From the NCBI GenBank assembly GCA_022771265.1, contig JALFCG010000063.1, positions 1-36,303 on the forward strand: a stretch of DNA of 36,303 nucleotides, read 5' to 3'. The DNA comes from Prevotella sp. (GTDB taxonomy: Bacteria; Bacteroidota; Bacteroidia; Bacteroidales; Bacteroidaceae). A program made the position numbers and the translations under genes. Shown one piece after another: positions 26,692-35,171 of this stretch (position 1 is its first letter; the number at the start of each line of letters is the position of its first letter). The notes under the pieces are model-generated. The model was not told where the DNA came from. It saw only the letters and a list, made by a program, of their open reading frames with translations, and ran no database searches.

Positions 26692-26933
26692 CTTTCCCAC
26701 CCTTTGGAATAGCTTTACGATATGATATTATCGAAGAAACCACTGAATGACAGTAATTCAGCTCTCCCCCTAAAATAGGGGGAGGGAGTATGAAAACGTC
26801 AGCACGAGTTCTCCTGATAAAGCTTTTGCTGCTGGCTTGTGCTGGAAGGTCATACGCCCCCGTCACTTCGTGACACCCCCTCTATCTTAGAGGGGGAACT
26901 GGTTACTCAATTGCATGGGAAAGGGTGGGAAAG
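26692..26933. mobile_element. MITE/REP-like nested palindromic element, non-coding
   Basis: This fills the 316-bp gap between dacB and the channel gene. A 14-bp perfect terminal inverted repeat (CTTTCCCACCCTTT at 26692-26705; its complement at 26920-26933) encloses two hairpins with 9-bp stems, C-rich/G-rich arms and 3-nt loops (26764-26784 and 26876-26896). Inside these are a GTCAC/GTGAC hairpin (26862-26874) and matching pairs GTATGA/TCATAC (26788-26793, 26850-26855) and CAGCAC/GTGCTG (26800-26805, 26839-26844). The unit can fold as one long imperfect palindrome. No transposase is encoded. Clear target-site duplications were not found. REP/BIME and MITE are both possible. Confidence 0.6.
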
Positions 26934-26963
26934 ATTAGCAAAATTTATAAAAGATAGAAAAGA

Positions 26964-28172
26964 ATGGAACAGATTAGACTGACGATTGAACAATGGTGCC
27001 AAATGGCTGGCATCGACGAACAGATGGCGGTGTTCGCCGCCGACATTACGCTCGTCATGACCGCCCTGCTGCTATCGTGGCTGGCATACGCCGTGTGCCA
27101 CCATCTCGTGGTGCCGGCGACAGTGAAACTGACGGAGAAGACCAACGCGGAATGGGATGACGCGCTGCTTAACGCCAACACTCTAAGGAAAGCATGCCTG
27201 ATAGTGCCTGCCATAGTCGTGTGGATGCTCATCCCGCACATCTTCTACCGTTATCCCATGGCAGAGGTGCTGCTCGAGCGTCTCACTGCCATCTACATCA
27301 CGCTGACCTCCACAAAGCTCGGCATCGCCGTGGTTGACTCAATAAAGACGCTTGACACCGACCACCGCACAGCCCGCCACCAATATCTCCACACCTTCTG
27401 CGGAGTGCTGAAAATCATCGTCATCTTCATCTCCGTCGTTGCCGTCGTCTCCATAGTCATCGACCGCAGCCCGCTGCGCCTGCTGGCAGGACTGGGCGCC
27501 ACGTCGGCAGTGCTGATGCTCGTGTTCAAGGACACCATCTCGGGACTTGTAGCCGGCATCCGCCTGACAAGCAACGACATGCTGCACAAGGGCGACTGGA
27601 TTACAGTTGAGAAGGCTGGGGTCAACGGTGTCGTGGAAGAGATTACGCTCACCACGGTGAAGGTGCGCAACTACGACAACACCACCGTTACCATCACCCC
27701 GCAGACACTTGTCGAGGACTCGTTCCAGAACTGGAACACGATGCAGAGCAGCGAGGGACGAAGGGTGACGCGGCGCGTGTATTTCGACTTCCGTTCCATC
27801 CGTCCTGTTGACAACGACATAAGGGAACGGCTGCTGGCAAGGGGCTATGTCGGGAAAAAACTGTTGACAGCCGACGAGATATCGTCCGACACGGTCAACC
27901 TGACCCTTTTCCGCCGATATGCCGACCGCTACCTTGCAGCCCATAGCGAGGTGAACGCCGACATGCTTCACATGGTGCGCCAGCTTGAGGCCACCCCTAC
28001 GGGACTGCCCGTGGAGTTTTATTTCTTCCTTTCAAAAAAAGAGTGGAAAACGTTTGAGATGAACATGGCTGAGATACTTGAGCATCTGTATGCCGTCATC
28101 CCCGACTTCGGGTTGCGTATCTACCAGCGCGACGACTTCGCTCACTCCACCGTAATCTCGCCACTGCCGTAA
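26964..28172 (+). CDS. Mechanosensitive ion channel family protein (MscS superfamily, YbdG-like)
   Basis: A 402-residue inner-membrane protein with several hydrophobic segments (about 24-47, 73-92, 100-118, 146-166, 168-195). It ends the membrane part with the MscS pore helix region GLGATSAVLMLVFKDTISGLVAGIRL. The MscS beta domain follows (GDWITVEKAGVNGVVEEITLTTVKVRNYDNTTVTITPQTLVE), then a long cytoplasmic C-terminal region as in YbdG. It probably opens on membrane tension or osmotic downshift. No clear TAnnTTTG promoter is seen in the 30 bp upstream; the palindromic element ends 31 bp before the ATG. Its last 31 bp overlap the end of convergent mnmA. Confidence 0.92.
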   Translation: MEQIRLTIEQWCQMAGIDEQMAVFAADITLVMTALLLSWLAYAVCHHLVVPATVKLTEKTNAEWDDALLNANTLRKACLIVPAIVVWMLIPHIFYRYPMAEVLLERLTAIYITLTSTKLGIAVVDSIKTLDTDHRTARHQYLHTFCGVLKIIVIFISVVAVVSIVIDRSPLRLLAGLGATSAVLMLVFKDTISGLVAGIRLTSNDMLHKGDWITVEKAGVNGVVEEITLTTVKVRNYDNTTVTITPQTLVEDSFQNWNTMQSSEGRRVTRRVYFDFRSIRPVDNDIRERLLARGYVGKKLLTADEISSDTVNLTLFRRYADRYLAAHSEVNADMLHMVRQLEATPTGLPVEFYFFLSKKEWKTFEMNMAEILEHLYAVIPDFGLRIYQRDDFAHSTVISPLP

Positions 28173-29200
28173 CAGCGGTGATGGTCGGCGTCATAGACAA
28201 CGCAGAACTGACCCGGGGCGACCCCGTGAATCCGGTCGGCTGAATGGACGACATACCGCCCGTCGCCGGTCTTTTCCACCGTGGCACGGTGACAGTCGGG
28301 CGTGTGGCGTATCTTGAACGTCACCTCCGACGGCAGTTCGGGCAGTGTGAGAAAGTGGAAGTCGCCTACCGTAAAGTCCTGCTTGTATGCCGTGTCAGGG
28401 TTGTAGCCGTGGCTGACGTACAGGATGTTGCGCCCGACGTCTTTCTTCACCACAAACCATGGTCCGCCGCCGAAGCCCATTCCCTTTCGCTGCCCTATGG
28501 TGTGGAACCACAGTCCACGGTGCTCGCCTATGACTTTGCCTGTTTCCAGTTCAATCACCTTCCCCGGCTGTTCGCCGAGGTAACGGCGTATGTAGTCGTT
28601 ATAGTTAATCTTGCCAAGGAAGCAGATGCCCTGCGAGTCCTTCCTTCTTGCGTTGACGAGATGCTCGCGTTCAGCTATCTCCCTCACCTCCTCTTTCATC
28701 ATGTGTCCGATGGGGAATATCGCTTTCTTCAGCTGCCAGTCGTATATCTGCGCAAGGAAGTCGGTCTGGTCCTTCACCGGGTCGGGACTGGTGGTGAGCC
28801 ATTTCAGCCCGTCTATAGTTTCCGTCCGGGCGTAATGTCCCGTGGCAATGGTGTCGTAGTCGTGGCCTCTCTTCCGGTCAAACGCCCCGAACTTTATCAT
28901 CCTGTTGCACATCACGTCGGGGTTGGGCGTAAATCCCGCCTTCACCTTCTCCATGGTGTAGCGCGTCACCTCGTCCCAGTACTCCTTATGGCAATCGACC
29001 ACCTCAAGGCTGCATCCGTAGCGTCGTGCCACAGCAGTTGCCATCTCCAGGTCTTCCTCCGACGTGCAGTCCCATTCCTCCGTTTCCTCTGGACCTATTT
29101 TTATGTAAAAGCAGTCAGGCTTGTACCCCTGTCTGACGAGTTCGTAAAGCACTACGGAGCTATCGACGCCTCCTGACAACAATACGGCTATTCTGTTCAT
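28142..29200 (-). CDS. mnmA: tRNA-specific 2-thiouridylase MnmA
   Basis: This enzyme thiolates U34 of tRNA-Lys, -Glu and -Gln in an ATP-dependent reaction. The 352-residue protein has the PP-loop SGGVDSS (9-15), the catalytic Cys98 in NPDVMCNRMIKFG, and the persulfide Cys193 in DSQGICFLGK. The C-terminal beta-barrel (GQRKGMGFGGGPWFVV onward) is present. The ATG at 29200 is used because the upstream 44 residues of open frame are an alternative reading of the rsgA 3' end. It lies 26 bp downstream of rsgA, so frr-rsgA-mnmA may form one unit. It overlaps the convergent channel gene by 31 bp. Confidence 0.97.
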   Translation of the reverse strand: MNRIAVLLSGGVDSSVVLYELVRQGYKPDCFYIKIGPEETEEWDCTSEEDLEMATAVARRYGCSLEVVDCHKEYWDEVTRYTMEKVKAGFTPNPDVMCNRMIKFGAFDRKRGHDYDTIATGHYARTETIDGLKWLTTSPDPVKDQTDFLAQIYDWQLKKAIFPIGHMMKEEVREIAEREHLVNARRKDSQGICFLGKINYNDYIRRYLGEQPGKVIELETGKVIGEHRGLWFHTIGQRKGMGFGGGPWFVVKKDVGRNILYVSHGYNPDTAYKQDFTVGDFHFLTLPELPSEVTFKIRHTPDCHRATVEKTGDGRYVVHSADRIHGVAPGQFCVVYDADHHRCYGSGEITVE

Positions 29201-29226
29201 TCTTGATACGGCAATTATTATTTCTC

Positions 29227-30156
29227 TTATTTCCTGTATTTCGACTCCTCCTTGTCGTCGAGCATGCTGAGATACGACTGGTATCGGCTTTGGGCTATGA
29301 AGTGCTCCTCCACGGCCTTCAGCACCGCACATCCGGGTTCGTGGGTGTGGGTGCAGTTGTTGAAGCGGCAGTCCTTGGAGAAGTGGAATATCTCCTTGAA
29401 ATATCCCGTCAGTTCTTCCGGCTCGATGTCGAACGTCCCGAAGCCCTTTATTCCCGGGGTGTCGATGATGTAGCCACCCTCGGGCAGTTCCAGCATCTCG
29501 CTGAACGTGGTGGTGTGGGTGCCTGCATTGTGGGCGTCGCTAATCTCCGCCGTCTTCAGGTTGACGCCGGGCAGCAGTCTGTTGATGAGTGTGGATTTGC
29601 CGACCCCGCTATTGCCGCTGAGCACGGTGGTCTTCCCCTCAAGCAGCTGCCTCACGCTGTCGATGCCCATGCCCGTCGCTGCCGAGATGGCTACACAGCG
29701 GTAGCCCACGGTCTCATACAGGCTGACCATCATCCGCTGGTAGTCCTGTTCCTCTTCCGTCAGGCAGTCGGTCTTGTTAAACAGCAGCACCACCGGCACC
29801 CTGTAGGCCTCTGCCGAGGCAAGGAAACGGTCGATGAAGGTGGTTGACGTGACGGGGCGATTGACGGTGACCACGAGGCACGCCTGGTCAACGTTTGCCG
29901 CGATGATATGGCTTTGTTTTGAAAGGTTCGACGACTTGCGTATGATGTAGTTCCGCCGGTCCTCGATGGCTGTGATGAAAGCGGTTCCCTCGGCGTTGGG
30001 CTCTATCCTCACCCTGTCGCCCACTGCAATGGGGTTGGTGCTCCTGATGCCCTTCAGCCTGAAGTTTCCCTTTATCTTGCAATCAATAAGCTGGCCACCG
30101 TCGTCAGTCTTGACGGTGTACCAGCTACCTGTGTTTCTTATTACCAATCCTGTCAT
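29227..30156 (-). CDS. rsgA: Small ribosomal subunit biogenesis GTPase RsgA
   Basis: A circularly permuted GTPase that checks late 30S assembly. The 309-residue protein has an N-terminal OB-fold (about 1-68). GTPase motifs come in permuted order: G4 NKTD (127-130), G5-like ISAATG (158-162), G1 GNSGVGKST (181-189), and G3 DTPG (232-235). The C-terminal zinc site uses Cys263, Cys268, His270 and Cys276 ([16 protein letters not shown]). It starts 1 nt after the frr stop, a pairing of two ribosome-cycle genes that fits their roles. Confidence 0.97.
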   Translation of the reverse strand: MTGLVIRNTGSWYTVKTDDGGQLIDCKIKGNFRLKGIRSTNPIAVGDRVRIEPNAEGTAFITAIEDRRNYIIRKSSNLSKQSHIIAANVDQACLVVTVNRPVTSTTFIDRFLASAEAYRVPVVLLFNKTDCLTEEEQDYQRMMVSLYETVGYRCVAISAATGMGIDSVRQLLEGKTTVLSGNSGVGKSTLINRLLPGVNLKTAEISDAHNAGTHTTTFSEMLELPEGGYIIDTPGIKGFGTFDIEPEELTGYFKEIFHFSKDCRFNNCTHTHEPGCAVLKAVEEHFIAQSRYQSYLSMLDDKEESKYRK

Positions 30157-30157
30157 C

Positions 30158-30718
30158 TTATACCGTCATAATCTCCTTGTCCTTGGCGGCCAGGAGCTCC
30201 TCGACGTTCTTGATCATCTTGTCGTGAATCTTCTGGAGGTCAGCCTCAGCGTCCTTCTCAAGGTCTTCCGACAGTCCGTCCTTGATGGCCTTCTTCAGCT
30301 TCTCCTTCACGTCGGCGCGTATGTTCCTTATCTGCACCTTTGTCTGCTCGCCCATCTTGTTGCACTGCTTTGCCAGTTCGCGGCGGCGCTCCTCTGTGGG
30401 CTGCGGTATGCCGAGGCGGATAATCTCACCGTTGTTCTCTGGAGTGATGCCAACGTCGGAGTCCATGATTGCCTTCTCGATGGCACGGATTTGCTTCTTG
30501 TCCCATGGGCGGATGGCTATGGTCCGCGCGTCGGGTGTTGACACGTTAGCCACCTGGTTCAGCGGAACCATCGAGCCGTATGACTCTACCTTTACGCCTG
30601 CGAGAATGGCAACGTTGGCGCGTCCTGCACGCACCCTTGAGAGCTGTTCCTCAAGATACATCACTCCCATCTCCATTTTCTCTTCGGCTGAGCTTAAAGT
30701 TTCTTTTACGTCTATCAT
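30158..30718 (-). CDS. frr: Ribosome recycling factor
   Basis: With EF-G, this factor splits post-termination ribosomes. The 186-residue protein begins [39 protein letters not shown]. It has the family hallmarks RAGRAN, the beta-domain segment [23 protein letters not shown] and the C-terminal helix region [13 protein letters not shown]. The ATG at 30718 gives the normal length; the frame is open to 30862 but runs through the promoter. rsgA follows after 1 nt. Confidence 0.98.
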   Translation of the reverse strand: MIDVKETLSSAEEKMEMGVMYLEEQLSRVRAGRANVAILAGVKVESYGSMVPLNQVANVSTPDARTIAIRPWDKKQIRAIEKAIMDSDVGITPENNGEIIRLGIPQPTEERRRELAKQCNKMGEQTKVQIRNIRADVKEKLKKAIKDGLSEDLEKDAEADLQKIHDKMIKNVEELLAAKDKEIMTV

Positions 30719-30746
30719 AATATTCAAAGTTTTATATTCTGTTTTG

Positions 30747-30778
30747 CAAAAATAGGGATAATCCTTCAAACTACCAAA
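30747..30778 (-). promoter_or_regulatory. Promoter for frr-rsgA(-mnmA)
   Basis: The -7 element TATTTTTG at 30754-30747 is preceded by TTTG with a 20-bp spacer on the minus strand. The leader is about 25 nt. Confidence 0.6.
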
Positions 30779-30827
30779 AAAATCGGCAAAAAAAGAGAAA
30801 AAATCTTCTCCCGTTACTATATAAATA

Positions 30828-30871
30828 AGGTGGAAACACCTGAAAACACGAAAATACCACAATCGTGGTAT
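30828..30871. promoter_or_regulatory. Two small inverted repeats upstream of metY, candidate operator
   Basis: AGGTG-GAAA-CACCT lies at 30828-30841 and the perfect 7-bp dyad ATACCAC-N4-GTGGTAT at 30854-30871. Both are upstream of the metY -7 element (30917), where an activator or repressor of sulfur metabolism could bind. They would not be part of the metY mRNA. The regulator is unknown. Confidence 0.35.
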
Positions 30872-30892
30872 GCCAAATAACCTATTTGTGCT

Positions 30893-30924
30893 ATTGCCGG
30901 TGTCAACATTTTGTCGTACCTTTG
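30893..30924 (+). promoter_or_regulatory. Promoter for metY-cysK
   Basis: The -7 element TACCTTTG at 30917-30924, followed by CAGCG, has only a partial -33 (ATTG at 30893-30896, spacer 20 bp). A weak -33 would fit an activator-dependent promoter. Confidence 0.55.
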
Positions 30925-30973
30925 CAGCGTGAAATAAAACATCTGAGTATTAACAATTAAAACATATACGATT

Positions 30974-32263
30974 ATGAGCGAAAAGAAACTTCACTTCGAA
31001 ACCCTTCAGCTCCATGTGGGACAGGAGCAGGCCGACCCTACAACCGACGCACGCGCGGTGCCTATCTATCAAACCACGTCCTACGTGTTCCGTAACTCAC
31101 AGCACGCTGCCGACCGCTTCGGACTCCGCGACGCAGGCAACATCTACGGCCGACTGACCAACTCCACACAAGGCGTGTTTGAAGACCGTGTGGCTGCCCT
31201 CGAAGGCGGCGTGGCAGGACTTGCCGTGGCATCAGGAGCGGCTGCCATCACCTATGCGCTGCAGAACGTGGCACGCAACGGCGACCACATCATCGCTGCC
31301 GACAATCTCTACGGCGGCACCTACAACCTCGTCGAGCACACGCTCTCCACACAGGGCGTGGAGACAACCATCGTTGACCCCTCCGACTTCGACGCCGTTG
31401 ACAAGGCATTCCGACCCAACACTAAAGCTGTCATCATAGAAACTTTCGGCAATCCCAATGCCAGCGTGACCGACATCGACCGCATTGCCGAAATTGCGCA
31501 TAGCCACAATACCATAGTAATCGTTGACAACACGTTCGGCACCCCATTCCTCATCCGCCCGATAGAACACGGTGCCGACGTCGTTGTCCACTCAGCAACA
31601 AAGTTCATAGGAGGACACGGAAGCTCACTGGGAGGCGTCATCGTCGATGCGGGCAAGTTCGACTGGAAAGCCAATGCCGACAAGTACCCCTCGATAGCCA
31701 AGCCCGACCCGAGCTACCACGGAGCGGTGTTTGCCGACGTGGCTGGACCTGCGGCCTTCGTCACACGCATTCGTGCCGTCATCCTTCGCGACACCGGAGC
31801 AACCATCTCACCGTTCAACGCGTGGATTCTGCTGCAAGGCCTCGAAACCCTTTCGCTGCGCGTAGAGCGTCACGCCTACAACACGAAGAAAGTCGTCGAG
31901 TTCCTTGCCAACCATCCGAAGGTGGCACGCGTGAACCATCCGTCGCTGCCATCCCACCCCGACCACGCTCTCTACGAAAAGCTCTTCCCCAACGGTGGCG
32001 GAAGCATCTTCACCTTCGAGGTCAAGGGCGGCGAAAAGGAAGCATGGGCGTTCATCGACAGCCTGCAGATATTCTCACTGCTCGCCAACGTGGCCGACGT
32101 GAAGAGCCTCGTCATCCACCCTGCCACCACCACCCACTCACAGCTCTCGCCCGAAGAACTCGAGCAGCAGCACATCTATCCGTCAACCGTACGCCTCAGC
32201 ATCGGTACGGAGCATGTTGACGACATCATCGACGACCTGTCACAGGCGTTGGAAAATATTTAA
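30974..32263 (+). CDS. metY: O-acetylhomoserine sulfhydrylase (Cys/Met metabolism PLP enzyme)
   Basis: Makes homocysteine from O-acetylhomoserine and sulfide. The 429-residue protein belongs to the Cys/Met metabolism PLP family: YQTTSYVF near the start, YGRLTNSTQ (58-66), ALEGG.AGLAVASGAAAI, DNLYGGTYNL, DNTFGTPFLIRPIEHGADVVVHSATKFIGGHG with the PLP Lys210, and SLGVE-region-like LSIGTEHVDDIIDDL at the end. The length is typical of sulfhydrylases rather than cystathionine synthases (about 380-400). cysK follows after 37 bp in the same direction, so the pair brings sulfide into both methionine and cysteine. Confidence 0.93.
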   Translation: MSEKKLHFETLQLHVGQEQADPTTDARAVPIYQTTSYVFRNSQHAADRFGLRDAGNIYGRLTNSTQGVFEDRVAALEGGVAGLAVASGAAAITYALQNVARNGDHIIAADNLYGGTYNLVEHTLSTQGVETTIVDPSDFDAVDKAFRPNTKAVIIETFGNPNASVTDIDRIAEIAHSHNTIVIVDNTFGTPFLIRPIEHGADVVVHSATKFIGGHGSSLGGVIVDAGKFDWKANADKYPSIAKPDPSYHGAVFADVAGPAAFVTRIRAVILRDTGATISPFNAWILLQGLETLSLRVERHAYNTKKVVEFLANHPKVARVNHPSLPSHPDHALYEKLFPNGGGSIFTFEVKGGEKEAWAFIDSLQIFSLLANVADVKSLVIHPATTTHSQLSPEELEQQHIYPSTVRLSIGTEHVDDIIDDLSQALENI

Positions 32264-32292
32264 CCCTTTAACCCATTAACCCTTTAACCCAT
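32261..32292 (+). repeat. 16-bp unit repeated twice in the metY-cysK spacer
   Basis: TAACCCTTTAACCCAT occurs at 32261-32276 and again, identically, at 32277-32292. The first copy supplies the metY TAA stop. The spacer has no promoter or terminator that I can see, so the two genes stay co-transcribed. Confidence 0.8.
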
Positions 32293-32300
32293 TAAAGAAC

Positions 32301-33248
32301 ATGGCAAACATAGCAAAAAAACTCACCGAGCTCATCGGCAACACGCCACTGCTCGAACTCAATAAGTTCTCAACCTCCAAGGGACTCAGCACTCCCATCA
32401 TAGCAAAGGTGGAATTCTTCAACCCCGGAGGAAGCGTAAAGGACCGCATAGCACTCTCAATGATTGAAGACGCCGAGGCAAAAGGCATCATCAAGCCAGG
32501 AGCTACCATCATCGAGCCTACAAGCGGAAACACAGGAGTGGGACTCGCACTCGTGGCTGCCGTCAAAGGCTACAAACTCATCCTCACCATGCCCGAAACC
32601 ATGAGCATCGAGCGACGGAACCTTGTCAAGGCTTATGGTGCTGAGGTGAAACTGACAAGCGGAGCGGACGGAATGAAAGGTGCAATAAAGGCTGCCGAGG
32701 AACTGCGCGACTCCATTCCTGGCTCCGTCATACTACAGCAGTTTGAAAACCCTGCCAACCCGAAGAAGCACTTCGACACAACAGGCGTGGAACTGTGGGA
32801 ACAGACTGAAGGCAAAATCGACATCTTCGTAGCAGGCGTCGGTACAGGCGGCACCATCTCAGGCATCGGCAAGCGGCTGAAGGAAAAGAACCCCGACATC
32901 AAGATTGTTGCCGTCGAGCCAAAGTCATCGGCAGTGCTCAACGGACAGCCCAGCGGCCCTCACAAGATTCAGGGCATCGGAGCTGGCTTCATACCCAAGA
33001 CCTACAACGGAGACATCATTGACGAAGTATTCGACGTGGAAAACGACGATGCCATACGCACAGGACGCGAACTCGCCCGCCAGGAGGGACTTCTCGTGGG
33101 CATCTCCTCAGGAGCAGCCGCCTTCGCCGCGTCAGAGATTGCCAAGCGCCCGGAGAATGCCGGCAAGACCATCGTCACCCTGCTGCCCGACACCGGCGAG
33201 CGCTATCTCTCGACCGTCCTCTACGCATTCGACGAATATCCATTATAA
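32301..33248 (+). CDS. cysK: Cysteine synthase A (O-acetylserine sulfhydrylase)
   Basis: A PLP enzyme that makes cysteine from O-acetylserine and sulfide. The 315-residue protein has the PLP Lys47 in [11 protein letters not shown], the substrate loop TSGNTG (74-79), and the phosphate-binding [10 protein letters not shown]. The length is normal. It is second in the metY-cysK unit and is followed at 33283 by a strong terminator. The serine acetyltransferase gene cysE is not in the window. Confidence 0.97.
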   Translation: MANIAKKLTELIGNTPLLELNKFSTSKGLSTPIIAKVEFFNPGGSVKDRIALSMIEDAEAKGIIKPGATIIEPTSGNTGVGLALVAAVKGYKLILTMPETMSIERRNLVKAYGAEVKLTSGADGMKGAIKAAEELRDSIPGSVILQQFENPANPKKHFDTTGVELWEQTEGKIDIFVAGVGTGGTISGIGKRLKEKNPDIKIVAVEPKSSAVLNGQPSGPHKIQGIGAGFIPKTYNGDIIDEVFDVENDDAIRTGRELARQEGLLVGISSGAAAFAASEIAKRPENAGKTIVTLLPDTGERYLSTVLYAFDEYPL

Positions 33249-33282
33249 AAAAAGAACGATACATAATCCGAATCGTCATTTC

Positions 33283-33313
33283 CTCCCCCGAACCATCTCC
33301 GGGGGAGTTTTTT
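33283..33313 (+). terminator. Intrinsic terminator after cysK
   Basis: CTCCCCCG (33283-33290) pairs with CGGGGGAG (33300-33307) around a 9-nt loop and is followed by six T. Confidence 0.9.
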
Positions 33314-33368
33314 ATGCTTTCAGTTTCTGAATCGTTCCGTTCACCCTTTACTATGCAGTGCAGCATTT

Positions 33369-34112
33369 TTACTCCCCAAGAACCGTGACATTCATTGTCA
33401 CATCCTCCACGGGACGGTCGTTGCGTCCGGTGGCAACGTTCTGTATTTGCTCCACCACGTCAAGCCCCTCTTCCACTTCGCCGAACACGGTGTACTGGTT
33501 GTCAAGAAACGGGGTGCCGCCAAGAGTGGTGTAGGCCTCCACCTGCTCGTCGGTGAACTTCGGCGCACCTTGCTCCGAACAGATGGCATGGGTCTGGGCT
33601 ATCAGGTCGTCCTGAAGCTCCTGAAGGCCGGCACGGTCGCGGTTGCGGCGCAGGTCCATAATCCGCGCCTTGTTCTCAGCCACGAGACGGTTGAACACCG
33701 CCTGCTCCTGCTGCATCGCCATCTGACGTTCCATCTGCTTCAGCTCAGCCGGCTTGTAGGTTTTTCCCCACACGATGTAGAACTGGCTTCCGCTGCTCTC
33801 GCGGTTAGGGTTCACCTCGTCGCCGGTGCGGGCAGCGCTGAGGGCACCGCGCTTGTGGAACAGTTGCGGATAGACGAACTCTGCCGGAATGGTGTAGGAC
33901 GGACCGCCCGTGCCCAGGTTCTTGCCTGCCGGTGCACCCTTCGAGTCGGGGTCGCCTCCCTGAATCATAAAGTCCTTGATGACGCGGTGGAACAGTGTCC
34001 CGTCGAAGTAGCCCTCTTGGGCGAGTTTTAAGAAGTTGTCACGATGACGAGGTGTCTCGTCGTATAGGCGCACGACGATGTCGCCGAGCGATGTCTGAAT
34101 CTTAACTTTCAT
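33369..34112 (-). CDS. Cyclophilin-type peptidyl-prolyl isomerase with helical insertion
   Basis: A 247-residue cytoplasmic prolyl isomerase; no signal peptide (MKVKIQTSLGDIVVRLYDETP). The cyclophilin core has FHRVIKDFMIQGGD (41-54, catalytic Arg43) and the SSGSQFYIV strand (107-113). After WGKTY (115-119) there is an insertion of about 80 residues rich in Gln, Arg and Glu (roughly 117-196), and then the core resumes with LGGTPFLDNQYTVFGEV. The usual bacterial protein has about 165-200 residues. The insert is predicted helical and looks in-frame and deliberate; I believe similar ones occur in other Bacteroidota. A promoter is visible 35-66 bp upstream. Confidence 0.93.
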   Translation of the reverse strand: MKVKIQTSLGDIVVRLYDETPRHRDNFLKLAQEGYFDGTLFHRVIKDFMIQGGDPDSKGAPAGKNLGTGGPSYTIPAEFVYPQLFHKRGALSAARTGDEVNPNRESSGSQFYIVWGKTYKPAELKQMERQMAMQQEQAVFNRLVAENKARIMDLRRNRDRAGLQELQDDLIAQTHAICSEQGAPKFTDEQVEAYTTLGGTPFLDNQYTVFGEVEEGLDVVEQIQNVATGRNDRPVEDVTMNVTVLGE

Positions 34113-34146
34113 ATTGTTCTTTTCTGTTTTATAAAAAAATGCTCTG

Positions 34147-34178
34147 CAAAGTTAACACATTTTTCCTTTCCCTCCAAA
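34147..34178 (-). promoter_or_regulatory. Promoter for the cyclophilin gene
   Basis: TTTG at 34178-34175 and TAACTTTG at 34154-34147 followed by CAG, spacer 20 bp, minus strand. The rest of the 289-bp gap up to 34401 holds no gene, only TAACTCC-type short repeats (34246-34305) and the terminator of the next gene. Confidence 0.65.
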
Positions 34179-34337
34179 TTTTCCCCACCTCTTTTTCTTA
34201 ACTTAAGTTTTGCAAGTAAAGGAATATCCAATGCTCTAAACTAATGTCTTAACTCCCAGCGACCAAAGGGAGCGATAACTCCTTAACTCCTTTACTCCTG
34301 AAAAGTTTCGCACGTTGATAACTCATCCACTGACATG

Positions 34338-34378
34338 AAAAAAAAGAAGCCCGCCTCCTATGGAAAGAGACAGGCTTC
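34338..34378 (-). terminator. Intrinsic terminator after the HU-related gene
   Basis: On the minus strand a 12-bp stem with two G-U pairs (34378-34367 with 34357-34346) and a 9-nt loop is followed by eight T. It starts 24 nt after the stop. Confidence 0.9.
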
Positions 34379-34401
34379 AGAGTCATGCCTTAAGGCGAAG
34401 G

Positions 34402-34959
34402 TCACTCGCCGATGTCACCCATTCCGCCCTCGTCGGGATTAGGGTTGGTGGTGGTAGAGCCACTGCCGCTGTCGTCAGGATTCGGTTCAGTGGTGGTAGA
34501 GCCACTGCCTCCGCCAGCGTTTTCCTCCTCAGTCGAGCCGGAGTTAGAGGAGCGCGGGCTAACGTAACTGTTCGACTCCTTCAGTTTGGCAGCCTGGGTA
34601 AGCATCGACTTGGAGAACTCGCCGACGCCGATGGCCTGCAACACCACTGATTCAACATTTTTCGCAACGCTGAACTCGTCGGCGGTAGCAGCACCCATCT
34701 TGTGCTTGACGGAAAGGCCGAACGACACGAGGTTGTCAAGAATAATTCGCTTGCCGTCGAGCGCCAGTTCGTTGATGCAGGCGACCGCATCCTTCAGCAC
34801 CGCCTCAAGGAATCCCTTGCTCAGCGGAGTGTTGTGACTTGCCATGTGCTCAGCCAGTTCCGGGATGTGCAGCGTTCCCTGGCTGACGATGCGGGCATAA
34901 TACTTGCCGAACGAAGGACTGTCCTTCAGTTGGCTCTGATAAATCTGATAATTTAGCAT
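34402..34959 (-). CDS. HU-related DNA-binding protein with acidic repeat tail
   Basis: A 185-residue protein starting MLNYQIYQSQLKDSPSFGKYYARIV at the ATG at 34959; the open frame to 35013 is not used. Residues 1-125 resemble the Bacteroidota HU-related/histone-like family (an HU fold with extended arm: HIPELAEHMASHNTPLSKGFLEAVLKD followed by LVSFGLSVK). The last ~50 residues are low complexity: Ser, Gly, Thr, Pro and Asp, with two 14-residue repeats (GSGSTTT.PNPD..) that reflect a 42-bp DNA repeat. The tail has no basic residues. A promoter (TTTG at 35072-35069, TACCTTTG at 35048-35041) gives an ~80-nt leader. A nucleoid or chromosome-binding role is inferred from the family. Confidence 0.85.
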   Translation of the reverse strand: MLNYQIYQSQLKDSPSFGKYYARIVSQGTLHIPELAEHMASHNTPLSKGFLEAVLKDAVACINELALDGKRIILDNLVSFGLSVKHKMGAATADEFSVAKNVESVVLQAIGVGEFSKSMLTQAAKLKESNSYVSPRSSNSGSTEEENAGGGSGSTTTEPNPDDSGSGSTTTNPNPDEGGMGDIGE

Positions 34960-35040
34960 AAATGTAAAAATTATTAAGGTAAAACTAAAAAGTAAAGATC
35001 TCGCAAGACTCAACTCCTAAAAGTCTCATCTTTCTGAATG

Positions 35041-35072
35041 CAAAGGTACGAAAAATTTCCCAAACCACCAAA
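35041..35072 (-). promoter_or_regulatory. Promoter for the HU-related gene
   Basis: TTTG at 35072-35069 and TACCTTTG at 35048-35041 with a 20-bp spacer on the minus strand. Confidence 0.6.
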
Positions 35073-35091
35073 CTTTTTCTCAACTTTTTTC

Positions 35092-35129
35092 AAAAAAAAC
35101 ACGCCTCGCCGCAATGGATGCAACGAGGC
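35092..35129 (-). terminator. Intrinsic terminator after the Bor-like gene
   Basis: On the minus strand GCCTCG (35129-35124) pairs with CGAGGC (35108-35103) around a 15-nt loop. GTG and eight T follow. Confidence 0.8.
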
Positions 35130-35171
35130 TATTTCCTTTTCTGCCGTCTGATGTGGCGACGAGTCTTAGGC

